Made by a program: the position numbers and the translations under genes. A model generated the notes under the pieces. That model ran no database searches. It had not been told where the DNA came from and worked only from the letters and a program-made list of their open reading frames with translations. A stretch of 64,000 nucleotides of DNA, taken from contig CAWCUU010000002.1 in NCBI GenBank assembly GCA_963798855.1, positions 930,001 to 994,000 of the forward strand, read 5' to 3'. Every line of letters begins with the position of its first letter. Within the stretch, counting starts at the first letter, position 1. This document shows positions 62,554 to 64,000 of this stretch, in pieces. The DNA comes from CAWCUU01 sp963798855 (GTDB lineage Bacteria > Gemmatimonadota > Gemmatimonadetes > Longimicrobiales > RSA9).

Positions 62554-64000
62554 ATGGCGACAGCGGAAGCAACCGTCACCCGGGCGCCCGCGCGATCGGG
62601 GATCTGGGACTGGATCACCACGATCGACCACAAGAAGATCGGCGTGCTCTACGCCTCCACAGCGCTGATCTTCATGATGGCCGGCGGGCTCGAGGCGCTC
62701 CTCATCCGGCTGCAGCTCGCGCAGCCGGACGGCAAGCTGCTCAGCCCGGAGCTCTACAACCAGATCTTCACGATGCACGGCACGACCATGGTCTTTCTGG
62801 TCGGGATGCCGTTGGCCGTGGCGTTCTTCAACTACGTGGTTCCGCTGCAGATCGGTGCGCGAGACGTCGCGTTCCCCCGCCTCAACGCGCTCTCCTACTG
62901 GGTCTTCCTGTTCGGCGGGATCTTCATGAACGTGAGCTGGCTGTTCGGCGCGGCGCCGAACGGCGGCTGGTTCGGCTACACGCCGCTCACGGGACCGCAA
63001 TACTCCACCGGGCTCAACATCGACTTCTGGGTCCTCGGCCTGCAGACCCTGGGCGTCGCGTCCATCATGGGCGGCGTGAACTTCATCACAACGATCATCA
63101 ATCTGCGCGCGCCCGGCATGAAGATGATGCGCATGCCCCTCTTCACGTGGATGGCCTTCGTGACGAGCTTCCTGCTCATCACGGCTCTGCCGGTGCTGGC
63201 CGTCGCGCTGTTCTTCCAGACGTTCGACCACTTCTGGGGCACGAACTTCTACATCACCTCCGCGGGCGGCGAGGCGTTCCTCTGGCAGCACCTCTTCTGG
63301 CTGTTCGGCCACCCCGAGGTCTACATCCTGATCCTGCCGGGCTTCGGCGTGATCAGCGACGTGTTGCCGGTCTTCTCCCGCAAGCCGCTGTTCGGCTACG
63401 CACTGGTCGTGTACTCCGGCATCCTGATCGGCTTCATCAGCTGGGGCGTGTGGGCCCACCACATGTTCGCGACGGGGATGGGGCCGATCGCCGACTCGTT
63501 CTTCGCCGTCTCCACGATGATCATCGCGATCCCGACGGGCGTGAAGATCTTCAACTGGCTCGCGACGATGTGGGGCGGGCGGATCTGGTTCACGACCGCG
63601 ATGAAGTTCAGCATCGGCGCGATCGCGCTGTTCACGATCGGCGGCATCTCCGGCGTCTGGCACGCCTCACCGCCGCTCGACCTGCAGCAGACCGACACCT
63701 ACTTCGTCGTCGCCCACTTCCACTACGTGTTGGTGGGCGGACTGATCATGGCGCTCTTCTCCGGCTTCTACTTCTGGTATCCGAAGCTGACCGGGCGCTT
63801 CATGAGCGAGAAGCTGGGCAGCTGGCATTTCTGGCTGTTCTTCATCGGCATGAACACGACGTTCTTCATCATGCACTTCGCCGGCCTGCTCGGGATGCCC
63901 CGCCGCATCTACACGTATTCGCCCGAGCTCGGCGTCGGCACGCTGAACATGCTGGAGACGATCGGCGCGTTCATCCAGGCGCTGGCGGTGCTGATCTTCG
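62554..64000 (+). CDS. ctaD: Cytochrome c oxidase subunit I, cut by window end
   Basis: 482 codons present, reading frame open to the last base. Starts MATAEATVTRAPARSG. MHGTTMVFLVGMP and HHMFATGMG carry heme ligands, FGHPEVYILILPGFGVIS holds the CuB His, its crosslinked Tyr and the K-channel start of A1-type oxidases, and the D-channel NYVVPLQIGARDVAFPRLNALSYW is present. Proton-pumping oxidase core in the cytoplasmic membrane. Pairs with coxB and ctaA. The C-terminal end is outside the window. Confidence 0.97.
   Translation, partial: MATAEATVTRAPARSGIWDWITTIDHKKIGVLYASTALIFMMAGGLEALLIRLQLAQPDGKLLSPELYNQIFTMHGTTMVFLVGMPLAVAFFNYVVPLQIGARDVAFPRLNALSYWVFLFGGIFMNVSWLFGAAPNGGWFGYTPLTGPQYSTGLNIDFWVLGLQTLGVASIMGGVNFITTIINLRAPGMKMMRMPLFTWMAFVTSFLLITALPVLAVALFFQTFDHFWGTNFYITSAGGEAFLWQHLFWLFGHPEVYILILPGFGVISDVLPVFSRKPLFGYALVVYSGILIGFISWGVWAHHMFATGMGPIADSFFAVSTMIIAIPTGVKIFNWLATMWGGRIWFTTAMKFSIGAIALFTIGGISGVWHASPPLDLQQTDTYFVVAHFHYVLVGGLIMALFSGFYFWYPKLTGRFMSEKLGSWHFWLFFIGMNTTFFIMHFAGLLGMPRRIYTYSPELGVGTLNMLETIGAFIQALAVLIF

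Overview
This is a GC-rich (roughly 68-70%) bacterial chromosome segment with densely packed genes, many start/stop overlaps of 1-4 bases (ATGA/GTGA), strong G/C bias at third codon positions and frequent GTG starts. The gene set suggests Gemmatimonadota or a close relative: BlaI plus M56-peptidase sensor with HEAT repeats, secreted plug-domain-like proteins, RCC1/Big/FN3 surface proteins, a TPR protein with N-terminal membrane segments, AsmA, and a COX II-cytochrome c fusion. That assignment is inference from gene content; no rRNA or marker tree was available.

Layout. (1) 0-2.9 kb, minus strand: a ferritin-like protein, a NicO-type metal permease, a small unknown protein and pyrE, tightly coupled. 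(2) 3.0-13.2 kb, plus strand: a carbohydrate operon of two (alpha/alpha)6-barrel glycosidases, an ABC ATPase, a lipoprotein binding protein and two permeases, the first permease carrying an extra extracytoplasmic domain. (3) 13.3-16 kb: DUF47/PhoU-like protein, Pit phosphate transporter and a plug-like secreted protein, ending at a perfect palindrome shared with a convergent AsmA gene (16.0-18.7 kb). (4) 18.8-23.6 kb: BlaI repressor, M56 sensor peptidase with a HEAT tail, a secreted HEAT-repeat protein and an ECF sigma factor. Three copies of a TGCT-N8-AGCA operator sit before blaI and before the HEAT gene. (5) 23.7-33.9 kb: surface proteins, including a membrane-spanning fusion of a degenerate DnaJ co-chaperone, Big-like domains and a seven-blade RCC1 propeller, a TPR partner, and two paralogous FN3 lipoproteins around an AlkA-type glycosylase.

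(6) 34-45 kb: a TPR membrane protein, tRNA-Asn, a frameshifted IS flanked by 16-base direct repeats, and a two-gene minus-strand module of a PglX/DrmMI-like adenine methyltransferase and a SNF2 helicase whose last codons are interrupted by the IS. This is a candidate phage-defence module. (7) 45-50.7 kb: DUF2179 protein, aldo/keto reductase, patatin, N-acyl-D-amino-acid deacylase, DUF2332 protein. (8) 50.7-53.2 kb: a decayed stretch that contains a SelW/Rdx-like gene with an in-frame TGA exactly at the second redox position of CxxC/CxxU (possible selenocysteine), a GNAT remnant, a serine hydrolase and a broken small gene. (9) 53.2-60 kb: APH-like kinase, two-gene ABC exporter, bactofilin-like/outer-membrane barrel protein, P1-family peptidase, VirJ-like lipoprotein. 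(10) 60.1-64 kb: aerobic respiration genes ctaA (heme A synthase), coxB fused to cytochrome c, and ctaD, which runs off the window end.

The strongest candidates for something new are the DnaJ-Big-RCC1 fusion, the BlaI/M56-HEAT regulon, the recoded SelW-like gene, and the IS-interrupted methyltransferase-helicase pair.
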